Source: JANQPA01 sp964548175 | GTDB lineage: Bacteria; Bacteroidota; Bacteroidia; Chitinophagales; Saprospiraceae | Length of the DNA: 64,000 nt | Direction of reading: 5' to 3' | NCBI GenBank assembly: GCA_964548175.1 | Contig: CAZJQS010000023.1 | Span: 1-64,000, forward strand | Part shown: positions 40,424-49,740 of the stretch, piece after piece | Numbering within the stretch: the stretch's first letter is position 1 | How the letters are laid out: each line of letters opens with the position of its first letter | Program-made: the position numbers and the translations under genes | The notes under the pieces: generated by a model | Databases searched by the model: none | What the model was told of the DNA's origin: nothing | What the model saw: only the letters and a program-made list of their open reading frames with translations

Positions 40424-41905
40424 ATGGAATCAAAACAAAATATCAACGACAAATTTTTGGGTGAAGCGCTCACGTTCGATGACGTTCTCCTTTCACCTGC
40501 TTTTTCAGAAGTACTTCCCAGGGAAGTCGATATTTCTTCAAATCTTACACGCGAATTAAGGCTGAAAGCACCTATCGTATCCGCTGCTATGGATACTGTT
40601 ACGGAAAACAAGCTGGCCATTGCGATCGCCCGTCAGGGGGGTATCGGGATCATCCACAAAAACATGAGCATAGAAGAACAGGCTGAGCAAGTCCGTTCCG
40701 TTAAGCGCTCTGAAAGCGGTATGATCATCGATCCGGTGACGTTGACCATAGACTCCAGGGTAGGTGATGCGCTGAATCTGATGAGAAGGTTCAAGATCGG
40801 CGGTATTCCCATTGTGGACACCAGCAATCATTTAATCGGCATCCTTACCAATCGGGATCTAAGGTTCGAGACCAGGCTGGATCGTCCTGTGAAAGACCTC
40901 ATGACCACGAACAACCTCATAACGGCCCCTGTAGGAACTACTCTGGAAAAAGCTCGGGATATTCTTCAGAAACATAAGATCGAAAAACTCCCTGTGGTGG
41001 ACGACAATAATCTGCTCGTCGGTCTGATCACTTACAAGGACATTATGAAGGTCCAAAACTATCCCAATTCGTGCAAGGATCAACTGGGGCGCCTGGTCGT
41101 GGGTGCTGCGGTAGGCGTTACTTCCGATATGCTCGACCGGGTGGACGCTCTGGTCAAAGTAAGTGTGGATGTGATCACTGTAGATACGGCCCACGGCCAT
41201 TCCAAGGGGGTATTGAACGCCATCAAAGAGATCAAAAAACATCATCCGGACTTACAGGTCATCGGGGGCAATGTCGCTACTGCAGCGGGCGCCAAAGCAC
41301 TGGTGGAAGCAGGTGTAGACGCTGTAAAGGTAGGTGTAGGTCCCGGCAGTATTTGCACGACCAGAGTAGTTGCCGGCGTGGGCGTTCCGCAACTGACTGC
41401 CATTTATCAGGCTGCGGAAGCCATCAAAGGCTCCGGTGTCCCTGTTATTGGGGATGGAGGCATCAGGTATACGGGGGATATAGCCAAGGCACTCGCAGCG
41501 GGGGCCAGCACCATAATGGCAGGCGGTCTTTTTGCAGGAGTAGAAGAAGCGCCGGGCGAAACCATTATTTTCGAGGGCCGTAAGTTTAAGGTATATCGCG
41601 GAATGGGTTCACTGAGCGCCATGTCCTTAGGTTCTAAAGACCGCTACTTTCAGGATGTAGAGGACGACATCAAAAAGCTGGTGCCGGAAGGCATCGAAGG
41701 CCGTGTTCCTTACAAAGGCACGCTGGCGGAAGTAATGGTACAGTACATCGGCGGCCTGCGGGCCGGCATGGGTTATTGCGGCGCCGCCACCATAGAAGAA
41801 CTCCAGGAAGCACAATTTGTGAAGATCACTAATTCAGGCATCAGAGAAAGCCATCCGCATAATGTTTCCATAACCAAAGAAGCGCCGAACTACAGCAGAC
41901 GATAA
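40424..41905 (+). CDS. guaB: Inosine-5'-monophosphate dehydrogenase
   Basis: Oxidises IMP to XMP, the committed step to guanine nucleotides. It has 493 residues from the ATG at 40424 (MESKQNINDKFLGEALTFDD); a TTG two codons earlier is possible but unlikely. The barrel is interrupted by two CBS domains (about 93-215: MIIDPVTLTIDSRVGDALNL and MTTNNLITAPVGTTLEKA). The catalytic Cys lies in VGPGSICTTRVVAGVG (near 308), and the flap is in FQDVEDDIKKLVPEGIEGRV. The stop overlaps the next ATG by one base, so the glycosylase gene is translationally coupled. Confidence 0.97.
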   Translation: MESKQNINDKFLGEALTFDDVLLSPAFSEVLPREVDISSNLTRELRLKAPIVSAAMDTVTENKLAIAIARQGGIGIIHKNMSIEEQAEQVRSVKRSESGMIIDPVTLTIDSRVGDALNLMRRFKIGGIPIVDTSNHLIGILTNRDLRFETRLDRPVKDLMTTNNLITAPVGTTLEKARDILQKHKIEKLPVVDDNNLLVGLITYKDIMKVQNYPNSCKDQLGRLVVGAAVGVTSDMLDRVDALVKVSVDVITVDTAHGHSKGVLNAIKEIKKHHPDLQVIGGNVATAAGAKALVEAGVDAVKVGVGPGSICTTRVVAGVGVPQLTAIYQAAEAIKGSGVPVIGDGGIRYTGDIAKALAAGASTIMAGGLFAGVEEAPGETIIFEGRKFKVYRGMGSLSAMSLGSKDRYFQDVEDDIKKLVPEGIEGRVPYKGTLAEVMVQYIGGLRAGMGYCGAATIEELQEAQFVKITNSGIRESHPHNVSITKEAPNYSRR

Positions 41906-42546
41906 TGTTCTCAAGCGATATAAAAGACCAGGATATGGGCGGCACTGTGTTGCCCCGGCCCTTTTATGTCCGGGAGGATGTAATACAGATCAGCAAAGAC
42001 CTGTTAGGAAAATACCTGGTCACGTATATTGAAGAACAACTTACTTCAGGAATGATCGTCGAAACGGAAGCCTATCGTGCTTCCGACGATAAAGCCTGTC
42101 ATGCGTATAACAACCGGCGGACCCCGCGCACCGAGGTCATGTTTGCCGAAGGTGGAAGAGCATATGTTTATCTCATTTACGGCATCCACCACCTTTTTAA
42201 TGTGGTAACCGGCCCGCAAGATAACGCCCAGGCCGTGCTGATCCGGGCCGTACAACCCGTGGATAACATCGAACTAATGCTGAAACGCCGTGGCCACCAA
42301 AAGCTTCGTCCACAATTAAGCGCCGGCCCGGGCGTTTTATCCAAAGCCTTAGGCATTAAAACCGAACTGAGCGGAGAAAGCCTGCTTCAAGCCGGCGGCT
42401 CCATCTGGATCGAAGACCGCAAAACGATCATTCCCAAAGAGAAGATCATCGCCGGCCCGCGCATCGGCATCAGCTATGCAGAAGAATGCGTAAGCTGGCC
42501 CTGGCGATTTAGGATCAAAGGCTCTGATTGGACGAGTAAAAATTAA
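41905..42546 (+). CDS. DNA-3-methyladenine glycosylase (AAG/MPG type)
   Basis: A 213-residue base-excision enzyme that removes alkylated and deaminated purines. Family motifs are LPRPFYVREDVIQISKDLLGK, IVETEAYRASDDKACHAYN (catalytic Glu in ETEAY), NRRTPRTEVMF, AYVYLIYGIHHLFNVVTG (Tyr wedge), and SAGPGVLSKALGI. The C-terminal GPRIGISYAEE is also present. It is coupled to guaB by a TAATG overlap and followed after 15 bases by the T9SS plug gene. The link to guaB may be operon convenience rather than function. Confidence 0.94.
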   Translation: MFSSDIKDQDMGGTVLPRPFYVREDVIQISKDLLGKYLVTYIEEQLTSGMIVETEAYRASDDKACHAYNNRRTPRTEVMFAEGGRAYVYLIYGIHHLFNVVTGPQDNAQAVLIRAVQPVDNIELMLKRRGHQKLRPQLSAGPGVLSKALGIKTELSGESLLQAGGSIWIEDRKTIIPKEKIIAGPRIGISYAEECVSWPWRFRIKGSDWTSKN

Positions 42547-42561
42547 AGCGTACACATCAAT

Positions 42562-43845
42562 ATGAAAAACAGCATTCTTTTTTTCTTTTTTCTCCTTTTT
42601 CTGAATTGCCTTCCGCTAAGCGGACAACAAAGCGACCCCAAAAACTATGATCACGTTTACAGGGATAACATCCGTTCCGTCAAATTTCATATTGACGGCC
42701 TTTTTACCAGCTATCCCATTATCGAGCTCAACAGCAACAGTCAGTTGCGGCTTTCTTTTGATGACCTTGATGCCGACACTAAAAACTATGTCTATTCCTT
42801 TATCCATTGTGACCGGGACTGGCAGCCTTCCCAGCTTACCGAAATGGAGTACCTGGAAGGATTCTCAGAAGAACAGATACAGGATTTTCGCTTTTCCTTT
42901 AAAACCATTAAAGCGTATACCCATTATGAGATCCTGTTGCCCAATAATTACGTCAGGTGGACCAAATCGGGTAACTACCTGCTGGTGGTTTACGATTACG
43001 ACCGGCAGAAGGCGCCGGTCATCACCCGGAGGTTCATGGTAGTGGATAGCCGGGTACAAATCTCTCCTCAACTTGTCCGCCCAGCCAAAGCCAGCAAAGC
43101 CACCACCCATCAGGAAATCGACTTCGCCATCAACCACGAAAAATTCCCGCTGCGCAATCCCCGCATGGAAATTAAAGCCTCCATATTGCAAAACGGACGA
43201 TGGGATAATGCCATTCAGGATGTGGAGCCCTTATTCCTACGCAACAATCTGATGCTTTTTGACTATCAGGACCGCATCGTCTTTCCCGGAGGGAAGGAGT
43301 TCAGGTCGCTGGACATGAGAAGCCTGAGGCGAATAGCGCAAAACGTTTCTTCCATCGACCGGCTGGATACGATTTTTGAAGTGACCCTTTACAAAGACCG
43401 AAAATTGGCCGGGCAGTCTTACCTGACGCGCCAGGACCTGAACGGCAATTTCGTCATTGAATCTCTTGATGAAAGTAACAACGACCTGTCAAGCGACTAT
43501 GCCAACGTCCTGTTTTCCCTATATAGCCCACAGCCCATCTATGATAAAGACCTCTTTGTTGTTGGCAGTTTTTGCGATTGGGAAATGACGGATCGCAACA
43601 AAATGGTGTACAACAACATCATTAACGCCTATGTTGCCAAGATCACCCTTAAACAAGGCTTTTATGACTATGCATACGGCGTACGACCCGCCAATGACAC
43701 CAGCGTCTATTCGCCGGATCTTTCCGAGATCGAAGGTCACTGGCATGAAACCGAAAACCAGTATACCATATTGGTCTATTATCGCCCGTTTGGAGAGCGA
43801 TTTGATCAGCTGGTAGGGGCTACTACCTTCAGGTCTTTTCAATGA
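42562..43845 (+). CDS. Type IX secretion system plug protein (DUF5103)
   Basis: A 427-residue secreted protein with signal peptide (residues 1-21, ending PLSGQ). Recognisable blocks are NYDHVYRDNIRSVKFH at the mature start, LRLSFDDLDADTKNYVYSFIHCDRDWQPSQL, GNYLLVVY, and the C-terminal IEGHWHETENQYTILVYYRPFG-DRLVG-like segment. In Flavobacterium the DUF5103 protein closes the periplasmic side of the SprA translocon. Its presence implies an active T9SS in this organism, consistent with large exported proteins such as the one at 25389. Confidence 0.92.
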   Translation: MKNSILFFFFLLFLNCLPLSGQQSDPKNYDHVYRDNIRSVKFHIDGLFTSYPIIELNSNSQLRLSFDDLDADTKNYVYSFIHCDRDWQPSQLTEMEYLEGFSEEQIQDFRFSFKTIKAYTHYEILLPNNYVRWTKSGNYLLVVYDYDRQKAPVITRRFMVVDSRVQISPQLVRPAKASKATTHQEIDFAINHEKFPLRNPRMEIKASILQNGRWDNAIQDVEPLFLRNNLMLFDYQDRIVFPGGKEFRSLDMRSLRRIAQNVSSIDRLDTIFEVTLYKDRKLAGQSYLTRQDLNGNFVIESLDESNNDLSSDYANVLFSLYSPQPIYDKDLFVVGSFCDWEMTDRNKMVYNNIINAYVAKITLKQGFYDYAYGVRPANDTSVYSPDLSEIEGHWHETENQYTILVYYRPFGERFDQLVGATTFRSFQ

Positions 43846-44350
43846 CATCTCTGGCCCTGAGGGTAAAGCCGGACTCGAAATAAAGGCCATCCTGGGTGAA
43901 GGAGGCGATCCTGTATTCTATTTTCAGAGCAATCAGCCCCAAAGGACCGGGGCAAAGAACATGAGCCGGAGCAGATTTCCCGGATTCGAAGGGCATGTCC
44001 TCGGCCAGCCATAACTTAATGGTTCGGCAGGTAGAAAAATAGCCCTGGTCTTTCTGAAAAGAGAGGATCACATAAGGCCTGCATAGCTTACCTGCGATCC
44101 ATTCCGGTGGGTCGGACATATTCTCAAAGAAAAAAAAGGGAGTGGATGCTCCTCTTTCCATCAGAAGGGTATCTGTATCCGGAAAAATGCCTTCCTGCTC
44201 AAAGTGAAAAGCAAGGACGCTATGATGGTCTTTTGGTAACCATTCGTAGAGAATGGTACCCCTGAAAAATCGCTCATCCTGAGCAGTAAAATAGCCCAAA
44301 CTTGTTATAGCCAAAAGAATGATCATACAGATGGAAGACAAATGATTCAT
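43829..44350 (-). CDS. Hypothetical exported protein
   Basis: The ATG at 44350 yields 173 residues with a hydrophobic N-terminus (LSSICMIILLAITSLGYFTAQ) that looks like a signal peptide; the longer frame from 44449 adds 33 basic residues. The body is beta-rich (VLAFHFEQEGIFP, KLCRPYVILSFQ, GLIALKIEYRIASFT). No family is recognised. Its last 17 bases overlap the end of the T9SS plug gene, convergently. The 314-base stretch upstream (44351-44664) holds the divergent promoters, including poly-T near 44524 and no obvious hairpin. Confidence 0.6.
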   Translation of the reverse strand: MNHLSSICMIILLAITSLGYFTAQDERFFRGTILYEWLPKDHHSVLAFHFEQEGIFPDTDTLLMERGASTPFFFFENMSDPPEWIAGKLCRPYVILSFQKDQGYFSTCRTIKLWLAEDMPFESGKSAPAHVLCPGPLGLIALKIEYRIASFTQDGLYFESGFTLRARDVIEKT

Positions 44351-44664
44351 CGGATTATTGGTTTTTAGTTCTTGATGAGGAAGATATTTTCTTTTTCTGA
44401 GAAAGCCACGGACAGTGAACACCGGAAAAAGGATGGATTTTCCCGCCATTTTACCAAAAAAACATGCTCAAAAGGTTAACGCACAGTTAACTACCCTACT
44501 CTAATGGTTACTTTCGATACCGTTTTTTTTTTGAAAAAAAGTTACCTGTAATCAAATGGAAAGAATGCGTTTTTATCCATAATTCGATTGTATTGATATA
44601 AAAATTTCGGCTACTCGGCGCAACTTTCCTACCTATGTGAAAACTTATAGTTGAAGCTTCAAAA

Positions 44665-46101
44665 ATGTCAACCATGCAGCGAATCGTATATTTAATATCC
44701 AGTCTGCTATTATTTTTCGTCTATACCATACAAGGCCAGGAAGTCTGGTCACTCGAAAAATGCATTGAATATGCTCAAAAGAACAGCCTTACTGTAAAGC
44801 AGGCGGAAGCCGGAGTTCAAGATGCGGAATTAGGTCTGAGTTTGAGCAGGGGGCAGCGTCTTCCATCCATCAACGGAACGGTAGGAGGCGGTATTCAGTT
44901 TGGTCGAACCATTGACCCGACCACTAATCAATTCCGGACGGACAATACCACTTTCAACACTTTCTCCTTAAATGCTAATGTGATCCTTTTCAACGGGAAC
45001 CGGATCAACAATTCTGTCGAACAAAGCAAGCTGGATCTTAAAGCAGCCAAGCTGGATACCGAAGCGACGCAATACGATCTGGCTATTCAGATCGCCAATG
45101 CCTACCTAAATATTCTTTTAGCCGAAGAGCAACTACAGAACGCCAGGAAACAGTTGGAACTTTCTCAGGAGCAACTTGATCAGACAGACAAGCTGATCCG
45201 GGCGGGGTCATTACCTGAAAACAACCGCCTGGATATCCTGGCGCAGATCGCCAGGGATGAGCAAAATATCATTCAGACGGAGAATGCTGTGGAGTTGAAC
45301 TACCTCAACCTGACTCAGCTGCTGGAATTAGATCCCGCCACCAATATGACCATCGAAAAGCCTGACATTGACATCCCCCCCGATGCTGACACCGATCTCT
45401 ATCGCGTGCGGGAAGTTTATGCAACAGCTCTTGGGATTTTACCTTCGATAGAATCGGCAGACTTAAGGGTAGAAAGTGCCGCGCTGGGCGTGGATATTGC
45501 TAAGTCTAACCTTTTCCCGACGCTCTCTTTCGGTGGCAGTTTGAGCACCAATTATTCCAACCGTGGCGTGAGGCTGGACGGTGTGGAACAAACTTTTGAA
45601 GAAATCACCATATTGATCGACAACACTCCTGTACAGGTAGGCTTTCCCTCTGTTAATACCTTTACTTCCAAGAACCCCTATTTCGATCAACTTCAGGACA
45701 ACTTTGGACAAAGCGTGGGTGTTAACTTAGCAGTTCCGATATTTAACAGAAACCAGAACCGCGTGAGCATACAGCGCGCCCGGCTCGGCGTCATCAATGC
45801 AGAACTCCAAAGTCGCCAGCAAAGACAACAGGTACAAACCAACGTTCAAAATGCCGTAGCTAACGCAAAAGCCTCACAGCGTTCTTATGAAGCAGCTCAG
45901 CTGGCTGTTAACGCCGCACAAATAGCTTTTGAAAACGCTCAAAAAAGCTACGATCTGGGCGCTATCAACACCCTGGAATTCACTACTGCAAGAAATACCC
46001 TGGATCAGGCCAATGTGGAGCTGATCCGTTCCAAATACCAATATTTCTTTAACCTAAAAGTCGTTGACTTTTACCTCGGCAAGCCTTTAAAACTGAATTA
46101 A
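44665..46101 (+). CDS. TolC-family outer-membrane efflux protein
   Basis: A 478-residue trimeric channel with signal peptide (about 1-25, FFVYTIQGQ). It has the TolC repeat structure: EKCIEYAQKNSLTVKQAEAG, RLPSINGTVGGGIQFGR, long helices such as LAIQIANAYLNILLAEEQLQ, and NTLEFTTARNTLDQANVELI near the C-terminus. It leads a same-strand unit with an HlyD-type adaptor 3 bases later, but no inner-membrane pump follows. The export substrate is unknown. Confidence 0.9.
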   Translation: MSTMQRIVYLISSLLLFFVYTIQGQEVWSLEKCIEYAQKNSLTVKQAEAGVQDAELGLSLSRGQRLPSINGTVGGGIQFGRTIDPTTNQFRTDNTTFNTFSLNANVILFNGNRINNSVEQSKLDLKAAKLDTEATQYDLAIQIANAYLNILLAEEQLQNARKQLELSQEQLDQTDKLIRAGSLPENNRLDILAQIARDEQNIIQTENAVELNYLNLTQLLELDPATNMTIEKPDIDIPPDADTDLYRVREVYATALGILPSIESADLRVESAALGVDIAKSNLFPTLSFGGSLSTNYSNRGVRLDGVEQTFEEITILIDNTPVQVGFPSVNTFTSKNPYFDQLQDNFGQSVGVNLAVPIFNRNQNRVSIQRARLGVINAELQSRQQRQQVQTNVQNAVANAKASQRSYEAAQLAVNAAQIAFENAQKSYDLGAINTLEFTTARNTLDQANVELIRSKYQYFFNLKVVDFYLGKPLKLN

Positions 46102-46104
46102 CAT

Positions 46105-47511
46105 ATGGCAAAGCGAAAAAATAGAAACCTGCTCATTTGGGTCCTTGTCGGACTTATCGGTATACTGATCGTCGCCGCAATTATCCGCAACAGAAACAAA
46201 CCCAAAGGTGAAAGAGTGAACACCGAAAAAGCAGAACGACGCACCATCAAGGAAATGGTAGCGGCAAGTGGCAAAATATTCCCACAAACGGAAGTAAAGA
46301 TCAGCTCCGACGTCTCGGGCGAGATCGTAGAATTATTCGTAGAAGAAGGTGATTCCGTCGAAGTCGGTCAGGTACTGGCCCGCATCGATCCCGACGCCAT
46401 CGAATCACAGGTGGAGCGGGGAATAGCCAGCGTCAATAGCGCCAAAGCTCAGCTCGCTAACGCCAAAGCCAATGTCGAAAACATAAAAGCTCAAAAACAA
46501 CAGATCATCGCGCAGCTTCAAAATGCCAGGGAAATCCATGAAAGGAATGAGGGGCTCTTCAAGGAAGGAGCCATTTCGGAAGCAGACTTTCAGAACTCCC
46601 TTTCCAATTTAAGAGCCCTGGAAGCTAACCTGCAGGCCTCCGAAGCTTCTATACGCTCCGCACAGGAGAATGTGCGGGCTTCAGAGTTTAATGTAAAAAG
46701 CGCCGAAGCATCCTTGAAAGAGCTCCAGACAAGCCTGAGAAGAACCACCATCTACGCCCCCATGAGCGGGACGGTCTCCCAAATGAATGTAGAAGAAGGC
46801 GAACGCGTCGTAGGAACCATTCAGATGGCAGGCACCGAAATGATGCGCATCGCTAACCTTAACGCTATGGAAGTTCGCGTAGAAGTGAGTGAAAATGATA
46901 TCCCTCGTGTTTCTATGGGGGATGAAGTGGAAATAGAAGTAGATGCTTACATCGACCGCAAATTCAAGGGTAACGTCACTCAAATCGCCAATTCGGCCAA
47001 CAGCGCGACCGGAACGGGCACTATTTCCCTGACCAGCGATCAGGTCACCAATTTCGAAGTACGCATCTCCATCAATGCCAGCTCCTACTCCGACCTGATC
47101 TCCGAAACCAACCGCTTCCCCTTCCGCCCGGGTATGTCCGCCTCCGTAGAAATTAATACCGAAACCCGGAAGGACGTCGTCAGCGTCCCCATCCAGGCCG
47201 TAACGGTGCGAGACCTGGAAGAAGAAATGAAAAAAGAAGGGGGCCAGGCTAAAACAGTTTCCGCCACTGAAGACGGGGATCTCGACAGAGATGAAGATGA
47301 CCTGACCGAGGTCATATTCCTCGTAAAGGGAGATACTGTGGACATGGTGCAGGTCATTACAGGCATACAAGATGATTCCTATATCGAGATACTAAAAGGT
47401 GTCCAGGAAGGCGAGGAGGTCGTCGCCGGTCCTTATACGGCTGTCTCCAGAAAGTTAAAACAAGGTATGACCGTCCAGGTCGTCAAAGAAGACGAAGTCT
47501 ATCAAAATTAA
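46105..47511 (+). CDS. HlyD/MacA-type membrane-fusion adaptor
   Basis: A 468-residue adaptor with one N-terminal membrane helix (LLIWVLVGLIGILIVAAII). The lipoyl half motifs are EVKISSDVSGEIVELFVEEGDSV and TTIYAPMSGTVSQMNVEEGE, flanking a helical hairpin of about 100 residues rich in NAKANVENIKAQ and ASIRSAQENVRA. A C-terminal beta-barrel and membrane-proximal domain follow (EVRVEVSENDIPRVSMGDEV). An acidic linker (SATEDGDLDRDEDDL) is inserted near residue 390. It normally works with MacB-like ABC permeases, yet none follows here. Confidence 0.88.
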   Translation: MAKRKNRNLLIWVLVGLIGILIVAAIIRNRNKPKGERVNTEKAERRTIKEMVAASGKIFPQTEVKISSDVSGEIVELFVEEGDSVEVGQVLARIDPDAIESQVERGIASVNSAKAQLANAKANVENIKAQKQQIIAQLQNAREIHERNEGLFKEGAISEADFQNSLSNLRALEANLQASEASIRSAQENVRASEFNVKSAEASLKELQTSLRRTTIYAPMSGTVSQMNVEEGERVVGTIQMAGTEMMRIANLNAMEVRVEVSENDIPRVSMGDEVEIEVDAYIDRKFKGNVTQIANSANSATGTGTISLTSDQVTNFEVRISINASSYSDLISETNRFPFRPGMSASVEINTETRKDVVSVPIQAVTVRDLEEEMKKEGGQAKTVSATEDGDLDRDEDDLTEVIFLVKGDTVDMVQVITGIQDDSYIEILKGVQEGEEVVAGPYTAVSRKLKQGMTVQVVKEDEVYQN

Positions 47512-47526
47512 CCATTCGGAGGCCTT

Positions 47527-48123
47527 ATGAACGCGCTCCTTATTTTTATCAAGAATCCGGTCAAAGGCAAGGTAAAAACACGCCTGGCCCAAACTGTAGG
47601 AGAAGACCAAGCTCTGATGATCTATCTTGAACTGCTCAGGCACACGCGGGATATCGCGCAACAGGTCGACGCCAACCGGTTGTTGTATTACAGCCATTTT
47701 ATTGATCAGGAAGATGAATGGAGTAAGGACATCTTCCATAAAGTCCTGCAGCAGGGCAACGATCTGGGAGCAAAAATGGGGAATGCCTTTGAGCAAGCAC
47801 TCTCCACCCATAAAAAAGCTGTGATCATTGGCAGCGACTGCGCTTCGCTTACTCCGGAGATCGTCAATGAAGCTTTCCGATTGCTGGATCACTATGATTT
47901 TGTATTGGGCCCGGCTATAGATGGTGGGTATTATCTGCTGGGGATGAAGTCCTTTTATCCGGAAGTCTTTGAAAACATAGCCTGGAGTACCGATGAGGTC
48001 GCGGCAGCCACTATAGATCGCATCGACGCGCTTCACAAAACTTACAGCCTGCTTCCGCTGCTATCCGATATTGATTATGAGGAGGATTGGAAGAAATATG
48101 GATGGCCGTTAAAAAAATCTTAA
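47527..48123 (+). CDS. DUF2064 / arsenosugar-type glycosyltransferase family protein
   Basis: A 198-residue GT-A-like protein. Signature sequences are ALLIFIKNPVKGKVKTRLA, GNAFEQALS, VIIGSDCASLTPEIVNEAF and FVLGPAIDGGYYLLGM (the D-x-D-like and GGYYLLG motifs of TIGR04282). The family is named from arsenosugar biosynthesis, but many members are in genomes without that pathway, so the substrate is uncertain. It begins 15 bases after the HlyD gene and may be cotranscribed. Confidence 0.88.
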   Translation: MNALLIFIKNPVKGKVKTRLAQTVGEDQALMIYLELLRHTRDIAQQVDANRLLYYSHFIDQEDEWSKDIFHKVLQQGNDLGAKMGNAFEQALSTHKKAVIIGSDCASLTPEIVNEAFRLLDHYDFVLGPAIDGGYYLLGMKSFYPEVFENIAWSTDEVAAATIDRIDALHKTYSLLPLLSDIDYEEDWKKYGWPLKKS

Positions 48124-48187
48124 TCCTTCATTAAAAGTGCACGTTTCCTTATTTTAGTCAAACTTTTTTTTCGCAAAAGGACACCCA

Positions 48188-48649
48188 ATGAAGTTATTCT
48201 ATATACTAGGCATTACACTGATCTGGGCGTGCAGCCTCTCCGCCCAAAAAGACATTGAAGGATTATGGGAAGGGACTATATCTTTTGGAGGTATTTATTC
48301 CACCAAAACGTATAAATTTCAGCTCTACCTGCAGACCCGGGGTAAAAAAATAGTGGGTAAAACCCAGGTCCACCTCAACGAGCAAGACATTATTGAGATG
48401 GAAGTGTCCGGATATATGTACGGGGACCGGTCCGTTTATATGGAAGAATTCAAGTTCGTACCCGTAGTGGGTGATGAAGACGCCGTCAAGCCTCCCTTTT
48501 ATCGAAAATATCAGTTCCTCCATAACCGCAGCATCTGGGAATCCAAACTGGAAGGTTACTGGCAGGAGATCAATCGTGATCCTCTTGATCAAAAAAGAGA
48601 AAGAGGAAAAATCAGCCTGACCAGGGTCAAGCGAACAGCAAAGCCTTAA
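48188..48649 (+). CDS. Small secreted hypothetical protein
   Basis: A 153-residue protein with signal peptide (LFYILGITLIWACSLSAQ). The mature part starts KDIEGLWEGTISFGGIYSTKTYKF and is predicted as a beta-barrel-like fold (LYLQTRGKKIVGKTQVHL). The GLWEG start recalls lipocalin-like domains of Bacteroidota, but I cannot assign a family. It converges on the cytochrome operon. Confidence 0.75.
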   Translation: MKLFYILGITLIWACSLSAQKDIEGLWEGTISFGGIYSTKTYKFQLYLQTRGKKIVGKTQVHLNEQDIIEMEVSGYMYGDRSVYMEEFKFVPVVGDEDAVKPPFYRKYQFLHNRSIWESKLEGYWQEINRDPLDQKRERGKISLTRVKRTAKP

Positions 48650-48691
48650 GGGGTATTTGAAAAGGCATTTGGCAGGTTTGCACGGCCTTCT

Positions 48692-49723
48692 TTAATTTCC
48701 TCTTGCCATTTCTTCAATATACGCCCTCAAATCTTCCATTTGCTGATGACTCATTTTCTCCAGGGTATAATTCGGCATATAAGCTCTTTTTCCATTGATG
48801 GGGGAAGTCCCATATCGCCCGACCTGGTAAATCGAATACCGGGTATACCTTGAAGTGTGCTTTTCCAGGTGGCGAAAAGAAAATTTTGAATCATCCAACT
48901 TATAGAAAGAGTACTTCTTGTCTTCATGGCAATGCAGACAAGACTGGTTATAGATCAGCTTTCCGTTCGCTGCGTCACCTTTGATATTCGGGTAACCTTC
49001 CTTGCGATCTTTGGGAGGATCTGCAAAAGTAGCAGGAGAAGCTTGTAAGTACCTGGATTTGATCAGTCGGATCATGGGCTCATTATCCATCTGCCCGTTC
49101 AGGGCTTGTTCGATCCTTCCCATTTCTTCCTCGCTGAGTTGCAGATCAGACATTTTCAGATCGATTGTCCACAAAAAGGCCAATACGGATTCCAGTTCCC
49201 AGGGTTCCAGCCGTCGCCCCTGAGAACATTCCACTGCACAGAGCTGAACGGCTTCTCTGAGGTCATCTTTGGCCTTTTCTACAAGGTCCCCATATTTTTT
49301 TACGTAATCGTCATTGTAAAAACCAGTGCGGTTGACGGCGCCGTAAAGTGTAGTACCCTGTAAAAAAGGAAGCCCTTTTTGCACAACATATTCCAGCCTG
49401 GCCTGCGGGTCGGATACTTTCAGATCGGGATCTTCTTTTTCGACATTGTGGCAAGAGGTACAAACAAAATGCTTGCTCTGCTTGCTGGTTCTGTTCCCGG
49501 AGGCGTCTCTGGTAATCCCTTCCAGCATCAGTTCCTTCCCTCTTTCGGCCGAAACGCCTTCGATGGTTTTATCCACCTGGTGAGGCAGGGGCTCATCTCC
49601 CAGTTTTTCGAGGATCTCAGCTACCCTATCCTCCTGATCGATTGTCTTCTTAAGAGAGGGCGACCATTGAACACACAACAGCAGCAGTCCGAGAAGAGCA
49701 CCAGAATAAAATATCGATTTCAT
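48692..49723 (-). CDS. Di-haem c-type cytochrome
   Basis: A 343-residue exported protein with an N-terminal hydrophobic segment (YSGALLGLLLLCVQW). It has two CXXCH haem sites: CTSCH (Cys88-His92) and CLHCH (Cys262-His266). A further pair in LCAVECSQGRR (162, 166) is not a haem motif. The first domain is followed by WELESVLAFLWTIDLKMSDL, the second by MPNYTLEKMSHQQMEDLRAYI with a methionine that may be the sixth ligand. Probably a periplasmic electron carrier. Third gene of the operon with DUF5777 and a CX4CH lipoprotein. Confidence 0.85.
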   Translation of the reverse strand: MKSIFYSGALLGLLLLCVQWSPSLKKTIDQEDRVAEILEKLGDEPLPHQVDKTIEGVSAERGKELMLEGITRDASGNRTSKQSKHFVCTSCHNVEKEDPDLKVSDPQARLEYVVQKGLPFLQGTTLYGAVNRTGFYNDDYVKKYGDLVEKAKDDLREAVQLCAVECSQGRRLEPWELESVLAFLWTIDLKMSDLQLSEEEMGRIEQALNGQMDNEPMIRLIKSRYLQASPATFADPPKDRKEGYPNIKGDAANGKLIYNQSCLHCHEDKKYSFYKLDDSKFSFRHLEKHTSRYTRYSIYQVGRYGTSPINGKRAYMPNYTLEKMSHQQMEDLRAYIEEMARGN

Positions 49724-49740
49724 ATCGTCCGAATTTATCT

